DNA of 64,000 bases from Hydractinia symbiolongicarpus (taxonomy: Eukaryota > Cnidaria > Hydrozoa > Anthoathecata > Hydractiniidae). The notes below the pieces were generated by a model. The model ran no database searches. It worked only from the letters and a program-made list of their open reading frames with translations, and had not been told where the DNA came from. The stretch spans positions 16,242,001 to 16,306,000 of the forward strand of contig NC_079878.1 in the NCBI RefSeq assembly GCF_029227915.1, read 5' to 3'. Made by a program: the position numbers and the translations under genes. Positions 27,866 through 36,324 of this stretch are shown piece after piece (positions within the stretch are counted from its first letter, which is position 1; each line of letters opens with the position of its first letter).

Positions 27866-28005
27866 TTTTCGTCCGTCCGTCCGTCCGTCCGTCCGTCCGT
27901 CTGTCACGCAAAATGGTAGCTTAGCTGCGCAGGTAGCGAGACGCACGCAATGCGGTTTAAAAAGGACGGGCGAACCCGTGGATTTTTCCACGGGCTAACG
28001 ACTAG
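27866..28005 (+). mobile_element. Helitron-like mini-element, copy 1 (5' end unclear)
   Basis: The 3' end shows a CCCGTGG...CCACGGG hairpin (27976-27994) followed by CTAACGA and a terminal CTAG|T at 28002-28006, the Helitron 3' signature. Its interior (CACGCAAAATGGTAGCTTAGC ... GCAATGCGG ... AAAAAGGACGGGCGAACCC) matches the reverse complement of the element at 29552-29691. A (GTCC)n stretch occupies 27870-27901. No TC-type 5' end like that of copy 2 is visible, so this copy is 5'-truncated or starts differently. The ~90 bases between the satellite border and this element match nothing recognised. Confidence 0.65.
27870..27901. repeat. (GTCC)n microsatellite
   Basis: Eight tandem GTCC units, ending in GTCTGTCACGC. 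The other Helitron-like copy has a (GTCT)n run at the equivalent position (GACA/GACAGAC on the + strand), so the microsatellite is part of the element. Confidence 0.9.
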
Positions 28006-28060
28006 TATTTATAAAGAATTGTAAGTGAAAACAAACTTAAATTGCTACTATTACTGTCCT

Positions 28061-28238
28061 GGAAACAGTTCTTCTGGTAGCTTCCAGATTAAACCAGTTT
28101 TAAAGACGCAGAAAGAATGAAACGGAAAATTCAAACCTGATATGTACTTAATGGTTTGTCATGTGTTTGTTGAGTTTGCTTGAAATGTTCTGGCAGGCTC
28201 AATGCCTGATATGTTTTGATAAGAAAGTGTGCAAGATT
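28061..28238 (+). repeat. Left member of a diverged direct-repeat pair
   Basis: GGAAACAGTTCTTCTGGTAGC ... TTTTAAAGACGCAGA ... GAAACGGAAA ... ATGTTCTGGCAGG ... TGTGCAAGATT matches 29875-30050 in order and orientation with moderate divergence. The pair brackets the 218-codon minus-strand gene. The repeats do not show the TG...CA ends of an LTR. They could be duplicated regulatory sequence or the edges of an unrecognised element. Confidence 0.75.
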
Positions 28239-28451
28239 CTTTTATTTTTATATAACACTGATATAATAAAAAATACACTTTAAAAAAAGCGTATATAAGT
28301 GCTCAAAATAAAGTGAAAAAATGTGTTTTTTTAACGGTGTTAATTCCTAATTTCACAAAAAAAAGTGTTGCGACATATGTAGGGGAAGAGTTATAGCCTG
28401 GAAATGTCGACGACTCTGTTTACATATATTGTAGTAAAAAATATATACATA

Positions 28452-28457
28452 TTTATT
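28452..28457 (-). terminator. Candidate poly(A) signal for the orphan gene
   Basis: AATAAA on the minus strand (TTTATT on +), about 170 bases past the stop of the 218-codon frame. Placed by motif only. Confidence 0.4.
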
Positions 28458-28628
28458 TGTCCTCTTACAGGTTATTTATATATTCCTCTTTCAGTTATTT
28501 TTTGGTTTCATCTCTCATTTAAAATCTCGCTCCAGTTGGCGACAGACCATATAAGGTTTTGTTTTCTTCAAAGACTGAGAACCGTAAACGTTAGGCAGTC
28601 ATTATATATGTTAGTCGTCGGATTCTCA

Positions 28629-29285
28629 TTACGCGGATAAATAGACTTTGTAATTTTTCATAGTGTTTTCCAAGTGTACCAACGAAGTGTTAATTTCCCT
28701 TGTGATTACATAGTCACGGCAGCCGATCGATTTAGCACAACAACCATCTTCCTGTGAAGTTTCACATTTCTGTGACACACCTTTTATCCATTTTTTAGAA
28801 AGTTGCCTCGCATGTTTTCTCTTCAATCTCTTCGGCAAACACTTTCCAAGTTGCCCGCGTACATGTGTCTCCTTCACGGACTTAAATGTATTTTGAACTT
28901 CAATAGCTATTCCAATAGAAGCTTCAAACTTTTTACGAAGTCCTTCACACTTGGCCTTCTCTTCTCCTTCCATTCTTTCTGTGTACGTTCTTATTTCCTT
29001 TGATAACGCGTCAAGTATGGTGGATAAATACTTCAAGAAAGTATTTATCTTTTTAAACTTTTCTTTATATTGTTTTTGTATCACCTGTTGTGAGCCTTCT
29101 GATAATTCACATGTTGACATGCAAATTTTAAATTCCTTGACTCTTACTGGACAATCAAAATTTGGATCTTTTACTACATTTTCACAGATATATTTCTGTG
29201 TTTCTTTCATATGCTGTTTAAATTCGTCAATCAGTTTCAGTAAGTTTTCGATTTTTTCGATGCATTTAGCGTGATCACTTTTCAT
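28629..29285 (-). CDS. Unrecognised single-exon gene, Cys-rich helical protein (218 aa)
   Basis: I do not recognise this protein. The frame is open for 218 codons and ends in TAA. It has no signal peptide or membrane segment, so the product is probably intracellular. The N-terminal half is Lys/Glu-rich and likely helical (from about residue 1 to 40 and 80 to 145), with coiled-coil potential. Cysteines are scattered through it, including CPVRVKEFKICMSTC near residues 45-59 and an EDGCCAKSIGC cluster near residue 180. The middle is basic (KRLKRKHARQLSKKW). A TATA box stands ~80 bases upstream, a short upstream ORF overlaps the start, and an AATAAA follows. The length of clean frame in AT-rich DNA and the consensus-like flanks argue for a real, perhaps lineage-restricted gene. 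It could instead be cargo or a domesticated piece of an unrecognised mobile element, since direct repeats bracket it. Confidence 0.6.
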   Translation of the reverse strand: MKSDHAKCIEKIENLLKLIDEFKQHMKETQKYICENVVKDPNFDCPVRVKEFKICMSTCELSEGSQQVIQKQYKEKFKKINTFLKYLSTILDALSKEIRTYTERMEGEEKAKCEGLRKKFEASIGIAIEVQNTFKSVKETHVRGQLGKCLPKRLKRKHARQLSKKWIKGVSQKCETSQEDGCCAKSIGCRDYVITREINTSLVHLENTMKNYKVYLSA

Positions 29286-29310
29286 CTTGTTGTAGTTGTC
29301 TTTCCAACAT
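29275..29310 (-). other. Upstream ORF overlapping the orphan gene's start
   Basis: Eleven codons plus TGA, starting at an ATG 25 bases before the main ATG and ending inside the main frame in a different phase (MLERQLQQDEK). A scanning ribosome that starts here cannot start at the main ATG without backing up, so it would repress translation if the transcription start is upstream of 29310, as the TATA box suggests. Confidence 0.5.
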
Positions 29311-29361
29311 GACCCTTCTTCTGCACTTTAAATACTTATGCAGTTTTTTAATGAGACCTGG

Positions 29362-29371
29362 CTTTTATATA
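29362..29371 (-). promoter_or_regulatory. TATA box for the orphan gene
   Basis: TATATAAAAG on the minus strand, 77-86 bases before the ATG. Transcription starting about 30 bases downstream (near 29335) would leave a ~50-base leader that includes the upstream ORF. Confidence 0.5.
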
Positions 29372-29551
29372 CACAATGTGTTTTCTATATGACAATTAAA
29401 TGTTTTGTCGGCTCATCAAGTGGGCTGTGCAATCTACGACTTCCGGACTGATTGTCAAAACTACAATTACGTTGGAGCAAAAAAATGTTTTTATTGTATT
29501 TTTAATAAACAAATTACATACATACAAGATAAACAGGCTTTATTGACTAAA

Positions 29552-29691
29552 CTAGTCGTTTGCCCGTGGAAAATGCATGGGTTCGCCCGTCCTTTTTATA
29601 CCGCATTGCGTGCTACTCGCTATTGCGCCGCTAAGCTACCATTTTGCGTGACAGACAGACAGACAGACGTGTACGGGCATTATAGTATAGA
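29552..29691 (-). mobile_element. Complete 140-bp Helitron-like mini-element, copy 2
   Basis: Read on the minus strand it begins TCTATACTATAATGCCCGTAC, has a (GTCT)n run, the shared CACGCAAAATGGTAGC core, a subterminal hairpin (CCCATGCATTTTCCACGGG, imperfect) and ends in CTAG. The flanking bases are A before TC and T after CTAG, exactly the A|TC...CTAG|T insertion pattern of Helitrons. It is non-coding and depends on a partner's Rep/helicase. It is an inverted relative of the copy at 27866-28005. A short GGTTCGCCC box resembles a pol III B box, so a SINE was considered, but the terminal signature fits Helitron better. Confidence 0.7.
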
Positions 29692-29874
29692 TAAATAAAT
29701 GCTTAAAAATGACTTCGTAACCTAGCAACAACACTTATTTATCAGGGCCAGAGGAAATTATAGCGTATTCTTCATAGGACAACTTCTGCCAATCACGAGT
29801 AAAACATAAACATAAATTGCCAACCCACTCCCCTTGATACTATTTTCGTCTTGGAAAGCATACCATATAAAAAG

Positions 29875-30050
29875 GGAAACAGTTCTCCTGGTAGCTTCCA
29901 GGTGAGGACAGTTTTAAAGACGCAGACTGAAACGGAAACGGAAATTTAAGCCACAATGGCTATATAATTTGCTATGTTTGTGTTTATGACTTTGCACTAA
30001 ATGTTTTGGCAAGTTGATTGCCTAAAATGTTTTCAAAAGCATGCAAGATT
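29875..30050 (+). repeat. Right member of the diverged direct-repeat pair
   Basis: GGAAACAGTTCTCCTGGTAGC ... TTTTAAAGACGCAGACTGAAACGG ... GCATGCAAGATT, partner of 28061-28238. A TATA-like CATATAAAAAGG lies just before it, but no downstream gene was found. Confidence 0.75.
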
Positions 30051-31274
30051 ATACAGTGTTGATCTTACGAAACTCGTGTGATCTACGTGTCTGCCAGATC
30101 CAAAGTCTGTTTTCTTTATCAGACAATAATATTTCCTGAAAATGTCATACTCGATGACATCATTTAAGACGTAACCTTTGTTGTATCTTCTATTGTTTGA
30201 ATCAACACAGAAACTTTTTTAGTTTCAAAAAGTAAACGAGCGAGAGAAAAAACAAGGCTCTTTGTTTGTTTGAGTGAAAAAGATAAAAATAACTTTTGGC
30301 CTTCATCATGGCGTCTAAAACATTCTAAGTGACATACACCACAAGTATGGATATACTATACGTTAACCCGTGGACAATCTACTGGAATTCTCATGTCGTG
30401 CTTATCATGTGTTTATTTACTGCATCGTTCTTTCGTGCACTCTTGTCCGCCTGTTAACATGAAGTAAATAACTTAAAGGAGAGACGAACAAAAAACTATT
30501 TTGTGGCAGCCAGAAAATAAATTTTAATCGTGAGAAAAAAAGTTATAAATTTCTAAATCCTAAAATCTAATAAGGTAACTACTATAATAACAAATAAATA
30601 ACTATAGTTCATAACTAAGTATCTGTATCTTCTAACAACATTTTTACAAAATCTTTATGGCTGTACAGGATAAAAATAAGTAGGTTTTGGATGTACTGAC
30701 CAGTAAACGTCATAAATAAGATCTTTTACTTAAGATAACCAAGAATATTTTACGTACTATAATAAAAACAGCATTTTATAACCTTTGTTTAAACTTCTCT
30801 GAACTTAACGAGATGGCGCCAAATTTGAATAAATATACAGACCGGAAACATTCAACAACAAATCGAACGCGCAATATGGTGACTTCATCTTTATTCACGA
30901 ATCTTTTCTTTCTTTCTTTTTTACTCACAAAGTAAGTTTCAGTTTGTTTAGTATGTTTAGTATTATAAAATAATAAAAATGTTCTGCACATGTTGTTCAA
31001 CATTTTTTGCTATTTTGATCTTTTTTTATTTCATTATTTTGTGCGTATGGACCCGTGACTATCACAATAAGGAGAAATATTCTCCTTTTTTTTATTTAGC
31101 CACCCGTTTGGCAAATGTGTTAAAATACTAAATTATAAAAAATTCAGCACTCACAAAGATGTTGGTGTTTTTAACAGACTGTTTTATAGTTTGGGTCAAG
31201 TGTTATGTCGTTCTGCAAAGTTTTAGGTGAAACTTTACCGTTTTTATGTTAAAAACATTAAATTTTTATAACCC
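30051..31274. other. Gene-free AT-rich spacer
   Basis: No frame here has recognisable protein features. The longest (75 codons, minus, ending near 30776) is low-complexity and shows no domain. No RNA gene or repeat was identified. Confidence 0.6.
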
Positions 31275-31284
31275 TACGAATATT

Positions 31285-32200
31285 CGTTGTTACTAAAACA
31301 CGGAACAAGCCGGAACAACCCCAGAACAAGCCGGAACAACCCAAGAACAAATGGAACAATGCGAGAAGAAGCCGGGAACCGACAGAATAACCTAATAACA
31401 GCCAGGAAGTGAAGTGGTTTTCGCAAAATGGTATTTTTTGAACACAGTAGAGTTTTTTTCGCCACTCGATACTAGGTTGTTGAACATGACGCCTAGCATT
31501 AATTCTACGGAGCTTTATCCTTCTTACCCTTTTAAGGTGTACTTATTTTCGCAAATGTTGCTTTGAGAGTTTTGTTTGCTTTATAGTCTTCTGACAAAAA
31601 ACGCTGAGTATGCAAGTTCGTTGAACATGAGAATTAAAAAAAAGGAGAAGATAGGATATGCGAACAACTAGAGAAATATATATCTGCAAAAAAAACTATG
31701 TACATCTTTGAGTAGTATAAAAACATACGTAAAAACTATTCCTAGAGGAAACATGTAAGAACTCGAACTGTTTTTTACTGTTTTTGTTTCTTTAGATACT
31801 GCAGTCACATTGAGACTGAAAAGCAATGCAAGAGGTATAAAGTAAAGAACAGGCCTTCAAAATATCATAGAATCATGAAATAAATCATTAGTATGAACAA
31901 ACCAAAAAGCATGCGATAAAAAAAACGCATATCACAACATAAAAAATTATGCGAACAATATGAAAAGTAACTAATATAATACGAACAAAATAAAAATAAA
32001 ATGAAAAAGGAACAAAAGAATGTGTTACAAAAATTAACTCCAAGTGTTAATAAACATTTTCTCTGACCCTAATGGTAAATGAACCAAGTTCAATGTCGAT
32101 TCTTGGCTTATCCCAGCTGATGTCGGGTTGTTCGGGCTTGTTACGGGGTTGTTCCGTTGTTACGGGGTTGTTCCGCTTGTTCCGTGTTTTAGTAACGACG
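31285..32200. mobile_element. Non-autonomous TIR element with 10-bp target duplication
   Basis: The left end reads CGTTGTTACTAAAACACGG and the reverse complement of the right end reads CGTCGTTACTAAAACACGG. Similarity continues through AACAAGC(C)GGAACAACCCC, about 38 bp with one mismatch and one indel. Direct copies of TACGAATATT flank it at 31275-31284 and 32201-32210. The ends contain short tandem GGAACAA-type repeats. The 916-bp interior has no credible coding frame. A 9-10-bp duplication is typical of Mutator-like elements; the family assignment is inference. Confidence 0.75.
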
Positions 32201-32379
32201 TACGAATATTTTCAATAAAAAGCATTCTTAAGGCGATGATACACGGTCCAATTAATCGAATTCGATTTGTCGAAACTATGTTAAGCATTAAAATAAAATC
32301 GAAACTTCACAGGTGATACACGACAACAGATTTTTGATATTTTTCTTTCGTTAAAAGGTCTGCAGAGAGCGAAGACGAA

Positions 32380-33264
32380 GTTGAACATAGAGGCTGGTTA
32401 TTTTTATCGAATGAATGTTGACGAAGTTGATTAAATAAGCCAGAATCTGCTAACATACACTGTCATGCCTTCTCCCCTCAATAGAACCACAAAGGTTTGC
32501 TACGAGACCATTTGGTGCAACTACGGACTGGAATTTAATGCAAAGGGATCTTTTGTGACCATTATACAGCACTCTTTGGTGTGTCCAGGGCGACTTATAG
32601 GTCTTGTGGTCCCATCTACGAATCCCCAGCAGTTATGGAGCTCCTTTTTTATGGAAAATATTTGCAAATAACTCCAGGTTGTGTCTAGAGAGCCAATTTT
32701 GCTGCATATTCGAAAGCAAAAAGCCCCAATCTCATAAATGACATTCAGAATATGATTTGGTATCATGCATATTTAAGGGCTGGCCTTCCAAACCTAAACA
32801 TAACATTTTGGTACCTACAAGGGTATGCAAATCTCTTCAAAAATGTGCAAAAAGCTTCTTCTTCTTTTGCACAACCACTCCATTGTAGCATCTGACTTTG
32901 TCAGGCAGTTCAAAACGTCACAAAGGTGGTATATGTCCCCTTTACAAAATCTGAATTCACTTTTACAGTCATCTTCATTCAGTAAATCCGAATCAAATTT
33001 TTTGTAGTTATTATAGCGAACGTCAAGATTCGAAGATCTGTTTAGGTCATAGAGGAATAAACATTCGTCATCATCTATCAAACGGTTAGCATGGGCTAAG
33101 AGAATTCGAACTGTCTTGAGTTTTGGCATATTTCGATAAAGTAAACAAACAGTCTGGTTCCCGCCGAGAAAAAACGTAATGTAAGTTTTACGGAAGTCGA
33201 GAGCGGCGACGGCAACGGTCCAAAAAACTTGTGCTCCTGTTGCCGTTCCGGTTTTCGTCGTCAT
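32380..33264 (-). pseudogene. Decayed PIF/Harbinger transposase
   Basis: Translation in shifting frames recovers the Harbinger order: an N-terminal helical region (CKSEFRF near 33010), PCRYQNV..RFGRP (about 32770-32825), GFVDGTTRPISRPG (about 32600-32640, first catalytic Asp), then YNGHKRS.CIKFQS, PNGLVANL and GRRHDS, and MLADSGLFNQLRQ with NNQPLC near 32400. These pieces lie in different frames, with stops between them and at least three frameshifts. The distal part with the later acidic residues is missing. TIRs were not found. This is a DDE transposase relative of HARBI1 and is inactive here. Confidence 0.85.
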
Positions 33265-34136
33265 TTCGTAAAGTCCTTATTGTTTCAGCAACTACGAAGT
33301 TAAGAAAACGAACGCACATTTGATGTATAGATTTTAGGCATTTTGATTGGTTAAAATCCTTTCGATTAATCAAAAAAGTTAAACCGGTCCGACTTTTTAA
33401 AAATCGAATTCGACAAGTCTGAACATGCTGAAATAACCCTATAATAACTGTTTATGAAGGCAATACCGGAGAATATTGACCGACGTCAAAGTATTGCCCG
33501 AGCTTGTGAGTGCAATACGTGGCAGAGGTCAATATTCGATTTGTTAGTGAAAGTCTGGTTAGCGCACTTATCCCCCATCCTGAATAGAATACAACCAGAA
33601 ACATTTTACTGCAACGAAACTTCTGGCAACAAGAAATAAATCGGTTGTAATCAAAAATTATCCCTCGTGCAATACTTTAATTACAGTATGTAGATATGAC
33701 CTCAATTAACCAGGCATTTTCTTCCTACAAGTCCATTAGAAAAGAATTATCAACATAATTGCACATAATGTGCAACCATTAACGCCCCTGTCGTATATAT
33801 ACAAAAGAAATTCCCTTTAACTAGAAAAGAAATTATTTTCTTGATTTAGAGAAAATGTTATACCCGCGAGTCTTCAGGACTAGCTGTAGATGAAAAAGAT
33901 GGTCGAAAAAAGGAAAAGGACAACGAGAGAACCTATTTACAGGGACATCGGTGCAAGTGTGAGAGATTGGAACAAGTAAAGTAAACCTGCATATTAGTAT
34001 CGTCGTTGTCGCCGCCGTCGCATTTCGTCATCTTAATATCGCAATCCCTAGGATTTTTCAACTTGAATTGCGTATTCGTCGGATTGAAATCCTTTGTATT
34101 TATTTTTTATACGCCCTGAACAAAGAACGAGTAGAA
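33265..34136. other. Gene-free stretch between transposons
   Basis: No supported gene. A short inverted pair GAATATTGACC (about 33471) and GGTCAATATTC (about 33527) sits in an otherwise unremarkable stretch. Confidence 0.5.
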
Positions 34137-34200
34137 GAATTGTACGGTGGCATGTATCTGTCAAAAAAGTCGTCCCCGCCGTTTTATTTTTTGTAATCAA

Positions 34201-34445
34201 GCGAATCCGCTCAATAATGATTCAAAACGAGCAAATCCGCTCAATAATACTATAAAATAAGCGAATCCGCTTGATAATTACTAAAACCGGCCGAATCCCT
34301 TCATTAATGAACAAAAACGAGCGAATGCGTTCAATAATGAACAAAAACGAGCGAATCCGCTCAATAATGCTTCAAAATTAGCGAATCCGCTTAATAGTAC
34401 TTCAAAACGAGCGAATCGGGTCAATAATCACTCAAAGCAAGCGAA
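34201..34445 (+). repeat. Left subterminal 30-bp repeat array
   Basis: Eight units of exactly 30 bp plus a partial ninth, on the pattern GCGAATCCGCTCAATAATGN then a variable A-rich half (for example TTCAAAACGA). These are probably transposase binding sites. Confidence 0.95.
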
Positions 34446-34625
34446 ACGAAAAAAGCGAGTGTATCGTGTGTTTACCTAAAACGCGGGCAGCATTTTTGTC
34501 ACTAATAAATGAAAAGTATCACAAAGCTGGAGGCACATGATAATTTGTTTGATAATTTGTTAAGGTAAGTCTTTTGAAGTATAATCCTTGTGAACTGAGA
34601 GTATTACTTTATCATATTTATAGAT

Positions 34626-35220
34626 ATGCCAACTGCAGATTTAATTGAACGGTACTTTAGAGATGGATTTCAATACAAAGAATTACTTCTCCTTTTGTAC
34701 AGACACCATCAAATACGGATTAGCATTCGTTCTCTCCAAAGAATCCTCTCAAGTCGGGACCTTAAAAGAAAAAATTTAATAATTGATTTCAAGAGTGTCA
34801 TCAGTACATCACAAGTTGGTTATCGTGCAATACACAAAGTATTAATTTCGCAAGGTATATCAGTTGACATGAAAACTGTTCGTTAAGAAAACTTGATCCT
34901 GAGGGAGTAGAGAGAAGAAGCAAAAATAGGCTTAAAAGAAGAATATACGCGGTATCAGGGCCTAATCATTTGTGGCATATTGACGGAAATGATAAAATTA
35001 AACCTTACGGCTTTTCTACATACGCCTGTGGTTAGAATCGTGCACCTCTAACAAAAATCCGATATAATTGCAACATATTTTTTAAATTGTGTTGAATAAA
35101 TGGGCGGAACGACAAAGATTATTCTGGATGACTGAGGTGTGGAAAATGTCTCAGTTGCAGGCATGTAAAGATTTTTCCATCGCTCTTCGAATAATTCATC
35201 GCACTCGTTTTTGTTTGGAA
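34626..35220 (+). pseudogene. IS3EU-like rve-integrase transposase, broken and truncated
   Basis: The first 86 codons (34626-34886) encode an N-terminal helix-turn-helix-like region: LIERYFRDGFQYKELLLLLY, then a second helical block with RSLQRILSSRDLKRKN. A frameshift near 34884 follows. The next frame gives LDPEGVERRSKNRLKRRIY, GPNHLWHIDGNDKIKPYGF (first catalytic Asp, about 34975) and a stop. A third frame carries TKIILDD, stop, GVENVSVAGM (second acidic site, about 35130). The C-terminal part with the catalytic Glu is absent, and the inverted subterminal repeats begin right after. The frame breaks and the missing end make it inactive. Confidence 0.75.
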
Positions 35221-35229
35221 TGTTGTAGT

Positions 35230-35432
35230 ATTATTGAGCGTATTCGCTCGTTTTGAAGTATTATTGAGCGGATTCGCTTGCTTTTGTTCATTATTAAGCG
35301 GATTTGCTCGTTTAAAGTGTCATTTTTGAGCGGATATGTTCGTTTTTATCCATTATCAAGCGGATTCGCTCATTTTTATTATTGAGTGGATTCGCTCGTT
35401 TAAAAGTAGCATTGAGCGGATTCGCGCGTATA
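35230..35432 (-). repeat. Right subterminal 30-bp repeat array (interrupted)
   Basis: Inverted copies of the left array (ATTGAGCGGATTCGCTCGTTT type) with about 30-bp spacing. The array is cut at ~35433 by the pogo-like insertion and resumes at 42881-42936 with two more units before the right TIR. Confidence 0.92.
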
Positions 35433-35640
35433 CACCGTAATTATTCTAATTCAACGCGCCGGTAAAAATAATTATTTTAACCGCCCAGCGAAAATAATTA
35501 GAAGCGATAAATTACAAACTTTTGAGCACGGTCAACCCGCGTTAATAATTAGAGGCAAATAAACTAATCCGCTCAAAAGAAGAAACATTTTCTTGAAAAT
35601 TTTCCTTAATTTTTTTTTTCAAAATAATTTTTTTACAAAG

Positions 35641-36236
35641 CTATTTTTTCTTGTTCTTGTTTCCCTTCGTTGCACGTTCCCTTGCATCTTTGTACTCATT
35701 AAAAGTTTTCACAACAAGGCCTGGTAATTTTGAATGCATCTCTGAATTCGTCGACTTGAATATGTACAAGGCTGGGAGCTCCATTCCTCCTTGAGGAAGG
35801 TCTTTTGAAAACTCTTCACAGTTATTCTCACTAAAAGCTTACCACCATTCTTTATGTAAAAGTACGTAATTTTTGACAAGAACTTTGGTACGTGCCCCAC
35901 AGTTACACTGCTGTATTTCAACGCCATTGCGTACTTATCTTCGACAAGAGCACCAGGTCGTGTTTCATGGCAGACTGTTAGCTCGCTGTCCACTTTCGCT
36001 TCCCATTCATTCTGGTATACATGATGGCCTCTCACAGAATACTCCGTAGAGAATTCCTTTTCTATCATAATGGGTAGATAGTTTGCATTTAGCAGAAGTT
36101 CCCTGAAGCAAATCTTTGACAAGCTTTCCATGTTGTGTAACGATGAATGTTGTGTTTCGAATGTAAATGAATTTTTATGCTTCGAATGGAATGTTTTTTT
36201 CGTTTCGAATGTCTGGATTTTTTCACATGTTTCCAA
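35641..36236 (-). pseudogene. HIRAN-like domain protein of the pogo-like element (one frameshift)
   Basis: A roughly 200-residue accessory protein, divergent from the transposase. The better start is probably the internal Met at 36131 (MESLSKICFRELL), since the 35 residues before it are low-complexity. The core resembles a HIRAN fold: VRGHHVYQNEWEAKV, an acidic strand with DKYAMAL, then VTVGHVPKFLSKITYFYI and NGGKLLVRITV. The frame then slips near 35810. In the other frame EFSKDLPQGGMELPALYIF continues, followed by a basic C-terminus (KGNKNKKK) and TAG at 35641-35643. HIRAN domains are known from the fork-remodelling helicase HLTF, where the domain binds 3' single-strand ends. The role here is inference. 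The one-base slip suggests this copy is no longer expressed intact. Assignment to HIRAN is by pattern only. Confidence 0.6.
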
Positions 36237-36324
36237 TGTTGTGATTTTTTGATTTTTTTTTCTATATTCTTTTCTATATTATTTTCTATATTCATTCTCA
36301 TCAGCTTTTCAAAGCAAGAGACAC
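36237..36324. promoter_or_regulatory. Divergent intergenic region of the pogo-like element
   Basis: Fewer than 90 bases (190 if the internal Met is the HIRAN start) separate the two gene starts. It contains three near-identical TTTTCTATATT units at 11-13-base spacing (about 36259-36294), the obvious candidate for shared promoter or binding sites. Confidence 0.45.

Noticed and set aside
27477-27998. A 144-codon minus frame and overlapping plus frame rich in RTDG/RPSV repeats at the satellite edge
   Set aside because: They are translations of the (GTCC)n microsatellite and adjacent satellite, with no independent evidence.
28061-30050. Direct repeats considered as LTRs of a retrotransposon
   Set aside because: No TG...CA ends, primer site, polypurine tract or pol domain lie between them.
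30065-30095. CTCGTGTGATCTACGTGTCTG resembling the satellite CACGTGATTTACGTG box
   Set aside because: Similarity is limited to about 20 bases with no neighbouring monomer landmarks, so it is probably chance.
31274-31465. 63-codon minus frame with repeated RLVP/LGLF residues
   Set aside because: It translates the TIR repeats of the 916-bp element.
34201-34445. 30-bp repeats considered as a CRISPR-like array
   Set aside because: Repeat and variable part together make 30 bp with no unique spacers. The locus is eukaryotic and the array lies inside transposon ends with inverted partners.
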